Made by a program: the position numbers and the translations under genes
In this document: positions 49,420 to 60,780 of the stretch, in pieces
Layout: each line of letters starts with the position of its first letter
How positions within the stretch are numbered: the stretch's first letter is position 1
The notes under the pieces: model-generated
Databases searched by the model: none
Seen by the model: the letters and a program-made list of their open reading frames with translations, nothing else
What the model was told of the DNA's origin: nothing
DNA from: Chlamydoabsidia padenii
Lineage: Eukaryota > Mucoromycota > Mucoromycetes > Mucorales > Cunninghamellaceae
DNA: 64,000 nucleotides
Reading direction: 5' to 3'
NCBI GenBank assembly: GCA_025330725.1
Contig: JAIWND010000002.1
Location: 1,854,501-1,918,500, forward strand

Positions 49420-50484
49420 CTATTTTCGGTCTTCCTGATGTTCAAAAAAAAAAAAAAAACGTCAAGATCAGTCCATTCCATTATAGCCATTTTGAATTCT
49501 ATAATGTACTTACCACCATGATGATATGATATCCAAATTTCGTCTTGACCTACAATAGACAATGTAAAGTATGTTGGTAAATATGTGTAGAGTGATCGCT
49601 CTTCGACTTACAGGTGGGTCGGTGAAGATTGGTTTGTCTAAATCAAAAGGAAGAGGGAGGAGTAAGTATATGAATGTCTTTTTTTTTTTTTTTTTTTTTT
49701 TTTTTTCCTTGTCATACTTACCACATGAGCTTGGTTGTAGTGCGAATGCTATAAATGATATATGGATAACGCATTATTAGATGATCATCATCGGTTACGC
49801 ATTGTGTTAAAAATGGTCCCTACTGCTTCCTTACCTGCATCCTGGAAGGCACCAACCATTCCTCCACGATTCATCCAACCAAGAGATCCTAACACGTAAA
49901 AAAAAAAAAAAAGACGTTGGGTTAGTTATCCGTCGATCCAACCAGTACCCCTTTTTTGTTGTTGTTGTTCTTACCACCTGCTTTGGCTTTGTCTTCACTA
50001 TATTGTTCGGCCACCTATCAATTAGTTAGTTCATCTTGATACTTACATCCCCACTTTATATAATCCTTTTTATGTTTATACCTTGTCAAAACGCATATTA
50101 TCTTCTTTAATTTTAGCCATAGCCTCCATCACCTATTAGAGAAGAATCAATAACATTAGTATCGTTGCTTCCTTCCATTTGCAAAGTTCCCCTGTTGGTG
50201 CCTCACCTTGCCATGTTTTTCGCACAAGATATGTCGTACCTATAGAAGAAAGAGTGTAAATAAGTTGATAACTCTTTCCCCTCCCCTCTTTTTTTTTTTT
50301 TTTACCTTGACACTGGTAGCAGTTTTTAATTTGCCACTGTCCTTTTTGTCGTCACCACCTGATTAAATACATAGGTTGTTCATCAATTAAACAAGTAATG
50401 TTAGTGCAATATCCTTTTGTAAGTGGGAGGAGATCTGAACATACCTTTTGCTTTTTGTCCAGCTGCTTGTTTTCCTTTCGCCAT
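49420..50484 (-). CDS. PIN4: Parvulin-type peptidyl-prolyl isomerase, PIN4/Par14
   Basis: Cis-trans prolyl isomerase of the parvulin class, nuclear and ribosome-biogenesis associated in animals. Many small exons on the minus strand (50445-50484, 50306-50358, 50207-50239 and further ones down to 49420) assemble a protein of about 130 aa. It has a lysine-rich start MAKGKQAAGQKAKGGDDKK, then [60 protein letters not shown] and K-stop. This tracks animal Par14 almost block by block; the usual C-terminal VEGRK is VEDRK. An A tract and GGCGGGGATTGAAAATA (50589-50605) lie about 105 bp upstream of the ATG. Confidence 0.93.
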
Positions 50485-50503
50485 GTTTGATTCGATTGAG
50501 GAC

Positions 50504-50534
<31 letters not shown>

Positions 50535-50863
50535 AAAAGAGAAAGACGAAAGCGGGTTTTCGGGAAAAACAAAAACAAAAAGTCAAAAGGGCGGGGATTG
50601 AAAATAAGCTCATGGTACTTTTAGTATGCGGCCATTTGATGCAAGATCGTTCGTCCATTATCATCTATATGGATGAACAAAAACACTCACCTTATATGTA
50701 CCTATGGGTACATACATCTTCAGTCGGGAGAAAAAGGAAGGGGAGTTACATTTCCAGGTTTTTATTGTTAATCCGGCTCATATCACCAGTCTTTGTCTGA
50801 GATGATACATTTGCATGATATCAAGTATCAAGTATGATCGTTAGAAAAGGAAAAAAAAAGAAT

Positions 50864-53750
50864 TCAATAGTTTTCCTTGGCTACTTTTGCCAACGTTTCG
50901 CTTTTCTTTTTGATGACACCCAAGTGTATGATTCTATCACCCGTTATGGCAACAGGGTTTGAACTCCGGCCAATAACCTGCATAATCAGAGAAAAAGTAG
51001 CATATGTTAAAAGTAGTTTTGGTGATGATATGCATTCACTGACCATTGATGTACATGGGGCAAAGTATTCATCAATTAATGCTCCAAACATATCTTTCAT
51101 TCGAGCAATCAAATCACCCTTTCTGATTATTGTGTTCACACCCGGATAGCATTCTAGAACCCCGCCTGTTCTGGTATAGATCTACATATGGAAAAAAAAG
51201 GGGTTTAGGTGAAGAAGAAATAGAGAAAGATGATGAACTTGCCCAAAAACCACTTGAGCATAATATTGTATGAGGAGGACCTTCATCAGCTTGCTCAGAA
51301 TGTTGACTACTTTCCAGCGAATACATGCCAAGATGATCTAACACTCTCATCACCCCCCAGTAAGACCACTTTTTGATTTCTCCCCACAAATAAAGTAAGT
51401 ATTTTAAAAATATATCATGTTGCATGATTTCAATTTACAAACCTGGATATACTGGTCTTGGAATTGTTGGGGATTCCCGATTTCCACAGTAATCGCTTTG
51501 ATATTCTTGGCAGCAGCTGCAGATCGCATGGTACCATCCTGTCCAGAATTATGTAGTATGATTTGTGATTTTTGTAACTTTGCCATTTGAGCCGCCACTG
51601 GATCATTCTAAAAAAGAAACAAGACATTTGATTCAGGGGTATTCTTTTTCTTTTTTTCTTTTTTCCATCTTACCATATCCGCCCTAACATAGTAAGAGTT
51701 GACCCGACCAAAACTAGCAGTATGCAAATCGATCATGTAGTTGAATTGAGATAAGATTTTATGCATCAAATGGAAGCAATAGACTTGTGAAGCAAATCCA
51801 TCTTCCTTTCCGGGAAATTGCCGATTCAAATCCCGCCCATCAGCAAATTCACGTTGGAACTTCAAGTACCCCACCACATTGACGCATGGTACAGCTACTA
51901 CGGTTCCTTTAAGTTTGGTGACATCAATTTGAGAAGCCAGTCTATGAATACATGGTACTCCATTCAATTCATTTCCATGAACAGCAGCAGTAACACCTAC
52001 AACAGGGCTGTCAGGAAAAAAAAAACCGCATGAATTTTTGTTCAACTCCGCTTTTTTTTTTTGTTACCCATCTTCCAAGCCTCGCAAAACAATGACAGGA
52101 ATACGGATCCATTCATTTAACCCCTGAGTAACCATGTTGATCCAAACTGTATTGGTACTATTTCTTGCAAACTCATCAATAACCAGACGATCACGTATGA
52201 CGGGCTTGGGCATAGTTGCCTGAATACGAATGGCGGAGATGGAGTTGGGCTCATAAAGCTGAGTGGGGTCATAACTGTTTGCCAGCATTGCCAAACTGTC
52301 TCTTCTTGCCCCTTCATGTTCGGCTGCAAAAGGAACATTGGATAGTTGCTGTTTTAATAATGCCGCTGTGTGTTCATGATCCACAGCAGCCGACGATAAT
52401 GGATGCACCGTTTCGCCAGTCTCATTGTATGGAACTAAAGAACGTCTTCGCGCCACGTTGGATCGACGCCGGCTGGGAATCAATTCATTAGGATCAATTT
52501 GCTTATCATACATAATATTTGGTTCGTTTTCGAGTTGACGAGGGGATTCATTCAAAGGCGTGTTTCCTTCACCATTCCTTGTCAATGTCTTGTCCTCATT
52601 CGTGCCAGTAATGTCTCCAGATGGCCATTTATTGCGCTTGTCTTCGGCAATCTGGATACAAATGATGGTCGCATCTAGCCCCCCCAAAAAAGAAAAAAGG
52701 TGTTGACATTTTGTCGGAGTTGAATTTTGCATAAATGTTTATGCAACATGGATTCTTACCTACACCCTGTATACCAACAACCCCCTTGCTGTCAGAAGGA
52801 CGGACAGTCATGATGGATGGACTTGATTCTTCATCTCGCTCGATCAATAAGGTTTGACCACGTTCTAAGAATTGGGATGAGGGGGTTCCATAATCATGAC
52901 GATGTTTTTCATCAAGATATATTTGAACATAGCCCTCCACCACATAAATCAAGCAAAAAGTCCCCAAGAGTCGCTTCTTTCCGTAACAATATAATCCATC
53001 TTCTTCATCTTCCATTGCATTAGATCCAAGTTTATCAACATCGATTCGAGATGATCCGATTTCAGGATTAAAAATCAACTGTAGGCATTTCACAGGTGGC
53101 TCTTGTACCTTACATGTGGTTTCCCTACAGCAATGAAACAATGGCGAGCGGAGTTTAGTCATGTCTTTTTTTTTTCTTTTCTCACGAACATCCTTACCAA
53201 TTACCATCCCATGTGTAAGGAAACAATGATTTGACATTTGTATTGGACTTGATTCCTTGGTGAGTTAATACAACCACAGGTTGAGTAACTGTATTACCAG
53301 TATCTTGGAATGGTAGGATGACCGTCGTACTATGCAAAAAAAAAAAAAAAGAAAAGACGATCAGTAGGAAAGACAAAGGTCGAAGCGGGATTTGAAAACA
53401 CACCACCGATAGCCTGGAAAGCGAGAGAACTGGCATTCTTGCGTTTGGATGGTATTGACACTAAGTCTCCAGAAAAATGGATCTTTGACAAAATCCTTTT
53501 CGGGTGGATAGATTGCAATCTGACCTGTCACACCTGCACCGTTTTTCCAGCTTTGCTGAACATAATCCTTACTAACAAAAGAGGCAAAGGTTAGAGGAAG
53601 GATCGGGCAATTTGCTTTTTTTTTTAAACAGTACGTTGGCTTTAAACTTATAACATGAAGTAAAGAAGGATCAGGAGAATCTGATTCAATGATAACCGAC
53701 TCTCGGCGTCTGTTCTTTTGGTTAGTAAAGTCTGATGTTGATGGTATCAT
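50864..53750 (-). CDS. HutD-family cupin fused to aspartoacylase/succinylglutamate-desuccinylase-like zinc deacylase
   Basis: Ten exons: 53635-53750, 53407-53571, 53198-53329, 52760-53124, 52068-52674, 51674-52007, 51443-51607, 51243-51368, 51044-51181, 50864-50977. They sum to 2262 nt (753 aa) in one uninterrupted frame. N-terminal HutD/Ves-type bicupin: SWKNGAGVTGQIAIYPPEKD, FFWRLSVNTIQTQECQFSRF, PFQDTGNTVTQPVVVLTH, YTWDGNW, then DATIICIQIAEDK. A polar linker of about 190 aa leads to a deacylase domain with zinc motif HGNE (TAAVHGNELNGVPCIHRLA), DGRDLNRQFPGKEDGF, YMIDLHTASFGR, TVEIGNPQQFQDQYIQ and a C-terminal barrel TGGVLECYPGVNT. The joint is exon-internal, so the fusion is not an annotation merge. 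Substrate unknown. Intron 51182-51242 is GC-AG. An in-frame ATG at 53804 exists but adds only a low-complexity FFF stretch. Confidence 0.85.
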
Positions 53751-54027
53751 TAAGGATCGATTGAAAAAAAAAGGAAAGGGAATTAAAAAAAAAATAGTTT
53801 GCATAAATGATCTTGGTCGGGTGTTTAATATGGTTCGATTTTGACAGGTTGGATTTAAAAAAGCTGTTGTCGGTTTTTGAAAGCTAAAAATAAACTTTGG
53901 ACCATCTGGCTTTCGATTATTTGTATTATGTACTCCTTAGTTTGATGATTCTAATTGGTGATATATAAAGGGGGACTCGGGACCAAACTTGTTTCTTTTC
54001 TCCTTTTCCCTTTCCTTCCTTCTTTTC
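53751..54027. promoter_or_regulatory. Divergent promoter, HutD-deacylase / TED1-like
   Basis: 277 bp between divergent starts, with A tracts and a pyrimidine-rich stretch (53991-54027) directly before the TED1-like ATG. No clear copy of the recurring element; a weak GGTTGGATTTAAAAAAG lies at 53845. Confidence 0.4.
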
Positions 54028-55520
54028 ATGCTTCGCTCGTTATGGAAAGGAAGAAACTCACTTCATCAAAGGCGGATGGTGACGATGTGGAGATTAACAT
54101 GGATGGCCATATTGCTGATAGGTGAATGGCTTGTATTTAGCTTGTCAGTAGCAAGATGTCCTTGGCCGTCTTCAATCTCACCTTTGGATGATCCAGTAAA
54201 GAACCCATCACAGACCGTCAAAAGCATTCAAGTTAACCTCATTCCTTTCCTCTCCTTGTAGTTGCCACAGCGTGTGTTATTGATTGCCGATCCACAAGTG
54301 ACAGATGCTTATTCCTACGATCGAACAGGAATATTACTTTGGCTGACTGAATTTTACAGTGATCTTTACATGCGACGAAGTTATCATCATTTGACCAATT
54401 CTAAGCAACCTGAACAAATCGTTTTCTTGGGGGATTTAATGGATGGTGGCAGAAATTGGGATGATCAAGGGTAATGCAAACTCCGCCCCGAGGCTTTTGC
54501 CTCCCCCCCCCTTTTTTTTTTCTCCGCTAACAAACGTTCTTTTTTTTTTTTTTAAACATCAGATGGGACACACAACTGAAACGATTCTATCGAAGCTTCA
54601 ACAAACAGTCAACTATACCCACGTTATACATGAGCGGGAATCATGATATTGGCATACGAGATGGAATCAAGCCAGATATTTTTCAACGTTTTCAATCTCA
54701 GTTCGGCCCCACTTCATCTATCCACTCTTTGGCATATAATCATACGATGGTGATCCTGGATACCGTTGCTATGACAAATACCAATCCAAAAACAAAATCA
54801 ATTATACAACAAGAAGCATGGACAGTGATGGATGAAATGAAAATGATGACGGTGAAAAGCGGCGAGCGTGTGTTATTGACGCATGTACCCCTGTATCGAC
54901 CTGAGGAAACGTCCTGTGGCCCTCATCGTGTCCAATCAAGACCCTTCATATACCAAAATTACGGCTACCAGTATCAAAACATGATGGAGAGCGATATATC
55001 ACAGACAATCTTGCAGCATATCCAACCTGATCTCATCTTTTCAGGGGACGATCACGATTTTTGTGAGGTGACACATGAATATCGTACACAGGAACAACAG
55101 CAGGCTTTGGAATTTACCGTACCAACCTTTAGCATGTCACAAGGGGTGAGAGTACCGGGATATATGCTGTTACAGGCAACAAGGGATAGGCTTGTACCTC
55201 AGTTATGTTGGCTACCAGATCAACTAGGGATTTTCATCAACTATGGGGTATTGGCAGGACTGACCTTGATTTCCTTCTTTGGACAGGCCTTTTTACTTTC
55301 CTATGGTGGGTTTGATAGAAAAAAGAAGATGAAGCGAATGAAACAGGAGGATGAGGAGGAACTGGTGAATTCGGTGGGAGGTTCTGAATTAGGCATGGCA
55401 TCGGTGAATTCAAATCCTGCTTCAACGTCTTCATCCCCTGTCAGAGCCTGTTTGCGTGATATCAAAGATGTTATCATCGTTGCTTTCCCGTTTTACATTG
55501 TATGCGTTTTGTTTCTGTAG
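54028..55520 (+). CDS. TED1/CDC1 (PGAP5) family metallophosphoesterase, GPI-anchor remodelling
   Basis: ER membrane phosphoesterase that trims ethanolamine phosphate from GPI anchors and promotes ER exit of GPI proteins (family knowledge). Exons 54028-54195, 54262-54470 and 54563-55520 sum to 1335 nt (444 aa). N-terminal membrane segment WMAILLIGEWLVFSLSV. Metal-site motifs LLIADPQVTD, FLGDLMDGGRNW, MSGNHDIG, LLTHVPLYRPEE and FSGDDHDFCEV in the family order. A second membrane segment FINYGVLAGLTLISFFGQAFL lies in part near residue 355; a third hydrophobic tail VIIVAFPFYIVCVLFL ends the protein. The first motif has DPQ where most metallophosphoesterases have DxH, which is usual for this subfamily. 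Alternative intron starts exist at exon 1/2; GTAAAG at 54196 was chosen to avoid a 30-nt intron. Confidence 0.92.
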
Positions 55521-55834
55521 TTTTGGCATATATAAAATAAAAGTTGTATCAATAAAACATTACATCAATGCAATAAAGATAGATTGTATGAAAAAAGAAA
55601 GGGGGTTTAACATACCGATTTTTTAAATCACGCTGCTTGGTGGCCATTGTTTATCCCCGCCCTTTTTTTTGTTCTTCCCCTTCCTTTTCTTCTTTCTTTT
55701 TCTTTCTTCGATTTATTGCCTCCTTCCATTCTACATTATATCCTCATGAACTTCCAACATAAACAGTACTGACGACACGACTATGTAAAAGGTAGTCCCT
55801 TACCAATATCGTAACAAGGTGATCTTTTCCATCG
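55521..55834. other. TED1-like 3' flank
   Basis: Poly(A) signals AATAAAA near 55537 and 55552, a weak TTAAATCACGCTGC element (55624) and a pyrimidine tract (55660-55710). No gene. Confidence 0.45.
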
Positions 55835-56560
55835 AACTAGGGTGGAACCAATATTGTGGAAAAACATCATCGTTTTATCTACAACCACTTTTATCACTCT
55901 AACACCAATATCGATCCGAGAGTTACGATCTCTTCGCAAGTACGGATTACATCTTATATAGGTTTGGCGGGGGTGCTACGAACAAAAGGTTGGCTCTTTA
56001 GTCCAAATTCAAGATAAACTCTTACTAATCACGACATCACTGGTTTGGCTCAAGTTACCCCTCCTTTTTTTGGACAAGGAAATCACCTATGGGTTGCAGC
56101 TAAAGTGAATCAATGTATGGATTGGAGAGTGACGATCAAATTCCTGTGGGTTGAACATCTTGGAATGGCTAATATTGTAAGCTGAAACACTTGAAAAACA
56201 GGATACTTTGTTTAACTTTTTTTTTTGTCATAGTAAAATTTATCACTGAAAATGCCATTGTTACCAAGTACTCTTATTTTGTCAATCCGGTATTTGCCAA
56301 CATGGGTCTCTTGTTTCTTTAGGTGGTGGGATATGAAATCAGTATGCAAGCATCCTCATCTTCCTTTTGGCCGATCTTTAGCGGGATTTGTAAGATCAAT
56401 ATGGCTACAACTCCCAACTGGGCGGCTTCATCCTTTTTTTAATTACTATATAGAATTGGATATGCATCACGTCGTTTGCCGTTTGGTAGCAGCAACACCA
56501 CCATATTAACAACATTAGTTTACAGCAGCCAGTGTTAAATTCGCCACTCCTCTTTTATCC
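55835..56560 (+). pseudogene. Decayed or intron-rich gene of unknown family
   Basis: Protein-like text continues across this interval but is broken by stops and frame changes. One frame reads EKHHRFIYNHFYHSNTNI, DPRVTISSQVRITSYIGLAG and VLRTKGWLFSPNSR-stop (to about 56015). After the stop it continues TGLAQVTPPFFGQGNHLWVA and MDWRVTIKFLWVEHLGMANI (to about 56178). Later come KFITENAIVTKYSYFVNPVF (56240) and VVGYEISMQASSSSFWPIFS (56325). Some breaks may be introns (a TTTCTTTAG acceptor at 56321), but the TAA at 56015 has no obvious splice solution. I do not recognise the family. Confidence 0.35.
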
Positions 56561-57562
56561 AACAGCCCCCAAACAAATGAAGATGGAAAGACGATTAGTT
56601 TAGTGGCCGCCCATCAAATCCAACTCTGATTACAAATACATATCATCCAGAATGCAGGTAAAATACATAACATTATCATGGATGCATAACAATTTTTCAC
56701 TCTTCACTTTTTATATCAATGTAGGAATCTAGCCCTAGCCAGACACAGTCTTCCCCTTCTCCACTTGGCTCATATAATAATCACTAGTATAGTTAGCACT
56801 TGGATTAGTTATAATTATCTTTTTATCAAATAAAAAGCATGTTGCTAATGTTTAAAGCACATTACTGTTGTCTTTGTCCTTCCTTTTAAAATAGAGCAGT
56901 GGTAAAACAGAGGTCCGCTTTGATTTCCACATATATTGAAATCCTGCTTCATGCAATCAAATCGCCGATTGCAACCCACTGACTAACAAATATCCCTTGG
57001 GCCGTAAATTTCAGACCAACGCGTGTGAAAAGTCTTTGGATTTTTTTTTTCAAACGTAAATTGCTCGTCGTGTAGATTAGCTCTGACCGTGAAAGGGGGT
57101 TCGTCTAATCAGGACATTCATGCAGAATCTGAATTTGAAATGTAAACTCCGACTTTGGCAGGGGAATATGTTGGCCGGAAATTTCAGGTGCTTGCCAGAG
57201 TACATAATTCATATGCCACACTACATTAACATCAACATATCTCCTTTATGTGTTTGATTGAGCACTTGATGTATTCAGAAATGTACTTTGGGATCTTAGG
57301 TTTGAGATCGAGATTGATTCTACATGGAGAGAGAAGAGGAAGGCAGCAATGATTGTTCAAGTTCTTTAAAAAGTCAATGAGTATTGTACTTGGAATCAAT
57401 TGATAAAGCATTTTTATTATGTAATATATATAAAGATACTTGTTGACCACAACTAATTGACCAATTCCAAGTGATTGTCATTATTTGGAGCAACACAGGC
57501 AACTATTTTCATTAATCCGTTACAAATCATTTATTAAGGACCCAATACAAAGTTTTATTAAA
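56561..57562. other. Intergenic stretch
   Basis: No gene recognised. Contains diverged copies of the recurring element (TTGAAATCCTGC at 56936, CAAATCGCCGATTGC at 56958, GTAAACTCCGACTTTGG at 57144). The 3' flank of the BORCS5-like gene extends into 57470-57562. Confidence 0.45.
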
Positions 57563-59157
57563 CTAATCTACCAATGGAGTCCTTGGGTATATGTCTTGTT
57601 CGTGATTTGAGTCGTCGTCGTCGTCATTTTCGTCGAAATCAGGAGTAGTAGGATTAGAGTCACCAATTAAACTTCTTAAACGATGCATCACCAATGTGGA
57701 AGAGTTATCTGGGGTGTGTTGTTGTTCGAGATTATTGTCTGATGAGTTTTCGGAGACGGATGCAATGTTCGTCAAACTGATAGTTGTTGAGGCGGCCAAA
57801 GTTTTTCCATCGTCCATGTTCAAAGCAGTAGTAGAAGAGGAGGAATTCAGTAAGGTTGGAGGTCTTCCAGTGTGAGTAATGGCACGTTGATGTAATGAAT
57901 GTAAAACAGGCCATCGTTTTTCAAAATCAGGATGACCAACGCGATCTTCGGGATCGAATAAATGTTGTATACGTTGAAGTGATTCAAATATAAAAGTTGC
58001 AGAGGACCTCGTTTCTTTTGCTAGTCTTTTAATGTGTTTTGCTAGTAAAATGATCAAATTGGTTAGTTTAAATTACAGTCCCCCCTACTTGTCCAAATAG
58101 ATCACCTTCATTTAATCTTTCTGATGCCATTTTGGATTGATGGAGAGCCATTGTCATGACTTGATTTGTTTTGAGACCAATTTCGTCCACATGTTTGATT
58201 TGTTGAAGTAATCGTCTCTATGATCAGATAAATATCTTGTTCAATACCATTTTATATTTTTTCTAGTCATTTACCTGATTCAAATTGATCTGTGCCATGT
58301 GTTTGTTGATATGTCCTTGAAGGGTCAGTAATATGTCCACCAATGGATCCATCCGAGCTAGATAAAAGAATAATAAAAAGTTAGATAATATCTTTTCTAC
58401 AAAAGATAAAGTACTGATAATACCTTACCAGAGATAAGAGTATCACTAGAGGAAGAGCTTGAGCGAATTGATTCTTTCCCTAGTAATCCTTTCATTCCTG
58501 CTGAGCCCATATCGATCAAGTTTTCCAATCCAAATGGTGATCGAGTATTATTAGTCATTAATGGTCGTACCTAAGAATCATTAATCCAATTTATTCCATC
58601 AAATTCTATTTTAGTGGTAGTATTCTAACTTACGGGTTCAAGCTGTTGTAGTTTGGACAAGATAGGATCTTGCTGGTTATTGTTTGGTTTGACCACGTTA
58701 ATCAAACCCTAAATGCGTCATCAAGTTAGTAACCGTAAGCAGTCTTTTATTTTTTTCCAAACATTACCTCGTCATTAACATCATCGTCTTGTTCGGAGGA
58801 TGTGGTGGGCTGTTCTAAGTAAAGGAGCAAACAGTAAGAAGGACTATACTACTAATATAGCAAGCATGTTTCATCCTTTTCAGTTTACCTCGAGTTTCAG
58901 AGATTATATTGTCCTTGAGATCAATAGCGCTATGGAAACGGTTAATCAGGGTCCTTTCATCAGTCTTCACCAAGTGTTGTTCTGATAAGGTTCGTCGAAG
59001 GTTGTGCTGTTGCGTCGTTCGGTCCAAGAGCTGATTTGAAGAAGAGCTTTTCGACTGGAGGGATTGGTCTTGACCCTATAATAATAAATAAAAAAAAGTA
59101 TGCTTAGTACACGGTAAAAAGGTGTTAGTGTGAGAGTAAGCACATGTCACTTGCCAT
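57563..59157 (-). CDS. BORCS5-like protein, predicted N-myristoylated BORC subunit
   Basis: BORC recruits Arl8 and kinesin to lysosomes in animals. Eight coding exons: 59155-59157 (only ATG), 58889-59075, 58768-58814, 58634-58708, 58429-58570, 58275-58357, 58106-58217, 57563-58041. They sum to 1128 nt (375 aa) in one frame. Splicing over a GC-AG first intron creates MGQDQS, an N-myristoylation signal as in animal BORCS5. The middle carries DPILSKLQQLEPVRPLM, then RMDPLVDILLTLQGHINKHM, LNQRRLLQQIKHVDEIGLKT and a helix ending SATFIFESLQRIQHLFDP. This order (short proline-containing strand, His-containing helix, coiled coil) resembles BORCS5. Homology is by eye and moderate. The C-terminal 110 residues are polar and acidic (DENDDDDDS). 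Confidence 0.6.
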
Positions 59158-59331
59158 TTATTTAAAAAAGGAGGATTTGAGGGGAAAGAGAAAGGTGAAA
59201 TGTTAAATTTCATTCCCCGTCATTTGTCTTCAAAATAAAAAAAATAAAAAATAAAAAATTCACCCGACTTTCCTATTCTTCTTTTCTTCTTCCTTCTACT
59301 AAAACAATCCAAACCACCCAGCTTATTAATA

Positions 59332-60471
59332 ATGAACGGAGACGATGGTATGCTTGAAACAACGAACAATTAGACAATAGTATGTTTACTAAACCCTCTT
59401 TACCTTTTTCATATAGATTGGGTACTAAGAACTCGACTGGCAATGGACGAAAGACCCATTAGGAACTTGGAAAAGAGAATCAACCAATGGATGCGATCCC
59501 TATCTACTGATTCACTGGAGGCCAGGTAATAGGAAAACTAGTTGACTGGTAATGTTTACTAATTCTCTTTTCATTCCTTACTAGTCAAAACACCTACGAA
59601 TCTATCATGACACAGATTGCTAATTATCAAGCAAATATCGAACGACACTCACTGATCAAACGGGCGAATAAGAAGGATATTGAAAAATACTCTGATACAG
59701 TTGAAAAAACAGGTAATTGGGTTGGGAATAAAAAGGCGAATGTCGTCTTTATTCACAAAGAACATGTTTTGTGGGGAACTTAGCTACGATGGTGGTGGAA
59801 ACACGTGCTGCCATTGCCAGTCTGAAAAACGATCTTATCAAGGCACAGAAAATCAGGGACAACAAACTCGAATATGACAAGGTGGCACTGGAAATCATGA
59901 AACTACAATCCCGTGATGCCTATCAAGAGTAAGTAATTTTCCTCCTCCCCACCTAAATGTAATGAAGGAATGTATTTACTCTTTTAATATAGGTCTATCA
60001 ACCAACTTCGATCTGATATAGAATTCTTGAAAAACGAAAAGGCCAAGAAGGAAAGCACACTGGTGTCAAGAAAACGACAATTGGGTGACTTGATTGAATC
60101 TGCAAAGAAAATACAAAAGGGAATGGAAGAACAACGAGCTCAAACCGTAAGTGGATGGGATCACTCAAATGAATAATAATAAAAAGAATCATATTAACAT
60201 CTCCCTTATTCTACCATAGCGTGAAACTCAAAAACGAGTGATGGATATGGATCAAGCATATGATTCTTCTGATGATGAACAAGATGAAGGCATGTCACCA
60301 GGCCCTGCTCAAGGTGAAACAGGTACATTACCCAATGGCGTATCGACTACAACAACCACGACTTCCCATCGATTCCAGGAACGCAACGAAGAGGAAGATG
60401 AAGAAGGCATGGTGCCCAACGGTGACGACGAAGAAAAGGCAAACATCATGACAAGTGATGCTAGTAGATAG
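59332..60471 (+). CDS. THOC7: THO complex subunit 7 (THOC7)
   Basis: Coiled-coil subunit of THO/TREX, coupling transcription to mRNA export. Exons 59332-59347, 59417-59525, 59585-59712, 59784-59928, 59993-60146 and 60220-60471 sum to 804 nt (267 aa). Family features: VLRTRLAMDERPIRNLEKRI, INQWMRSL, YESIMTQIANYQANIERH, the conserved KAQKIRDNKLEYDKVALEIM block, and a final coiled coil with ESAKKIQKGMEEQRAQTRET. The acidic/Thr-rich C-terminus (SSDDEQDEG, NEEEDEEG) is typical. The start codon gives the expected short leader before the R-x-R-L motif. Divergent from the BORCS5-like gene over 174 bp. Confidence 0.9.
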
Positions 60472-60780
60472 TTTTGTATATAGATTTAGTTTAGTAGTAT
60501 GTAGCTATAGTTTTGTTGTTAGATGTTGAACAATAAAATACTATGGTGCTTTTTATAAGAGATAATGAATGACCCACAATCTAATGGAACCATATAAATC
60601 TCAAGTGCTTGTTACCTATGCACTTCAGTTCCGATCATTTTAAAATCAATGCCCTCACCCAAGTCAATAATACAAACATATAAGATAAAAAGCATTCTTT
60701 ATTATTTTATTGTTAAAACAAAGATAGGACTACATGACTATACAACTAGAGTAAAAATACAATACATTTTTTATTTCATT
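60472..60780. other. Convergent 3' region THOC7 / TAF3
   Basis: AATAAAATA at 60532 serves THOC7; TTTATTATTTTATTG (about 60697-60712, minus-strand AATAAAATAA) suits TAF3. No gene. Confidence 0.5.

Noticed and set aside
51818..51835. TTCAAATCCCGCCC as another copy of the recurring element
   Set aside because: It lies in the coding exon for DGRDLNRQF of the deacylase, so the match is explained by the protein.
53751..53804. Signal-peptide-like start MQTIFFLIPFPFFF of the HutD-deacylase
   Set aside because: The hydrophobic run comes from T homopolymers upstream of a better ATG at 53750. Neither HutD cupins nor these deacylases are normally secreted.
54231..54261. 30-nt intron in the TED1-like gene
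   Set aside because: A GTAAAG donor at 54196 gives a normal 66-nt intron in the same frame, so the very short intron is unnecessary.
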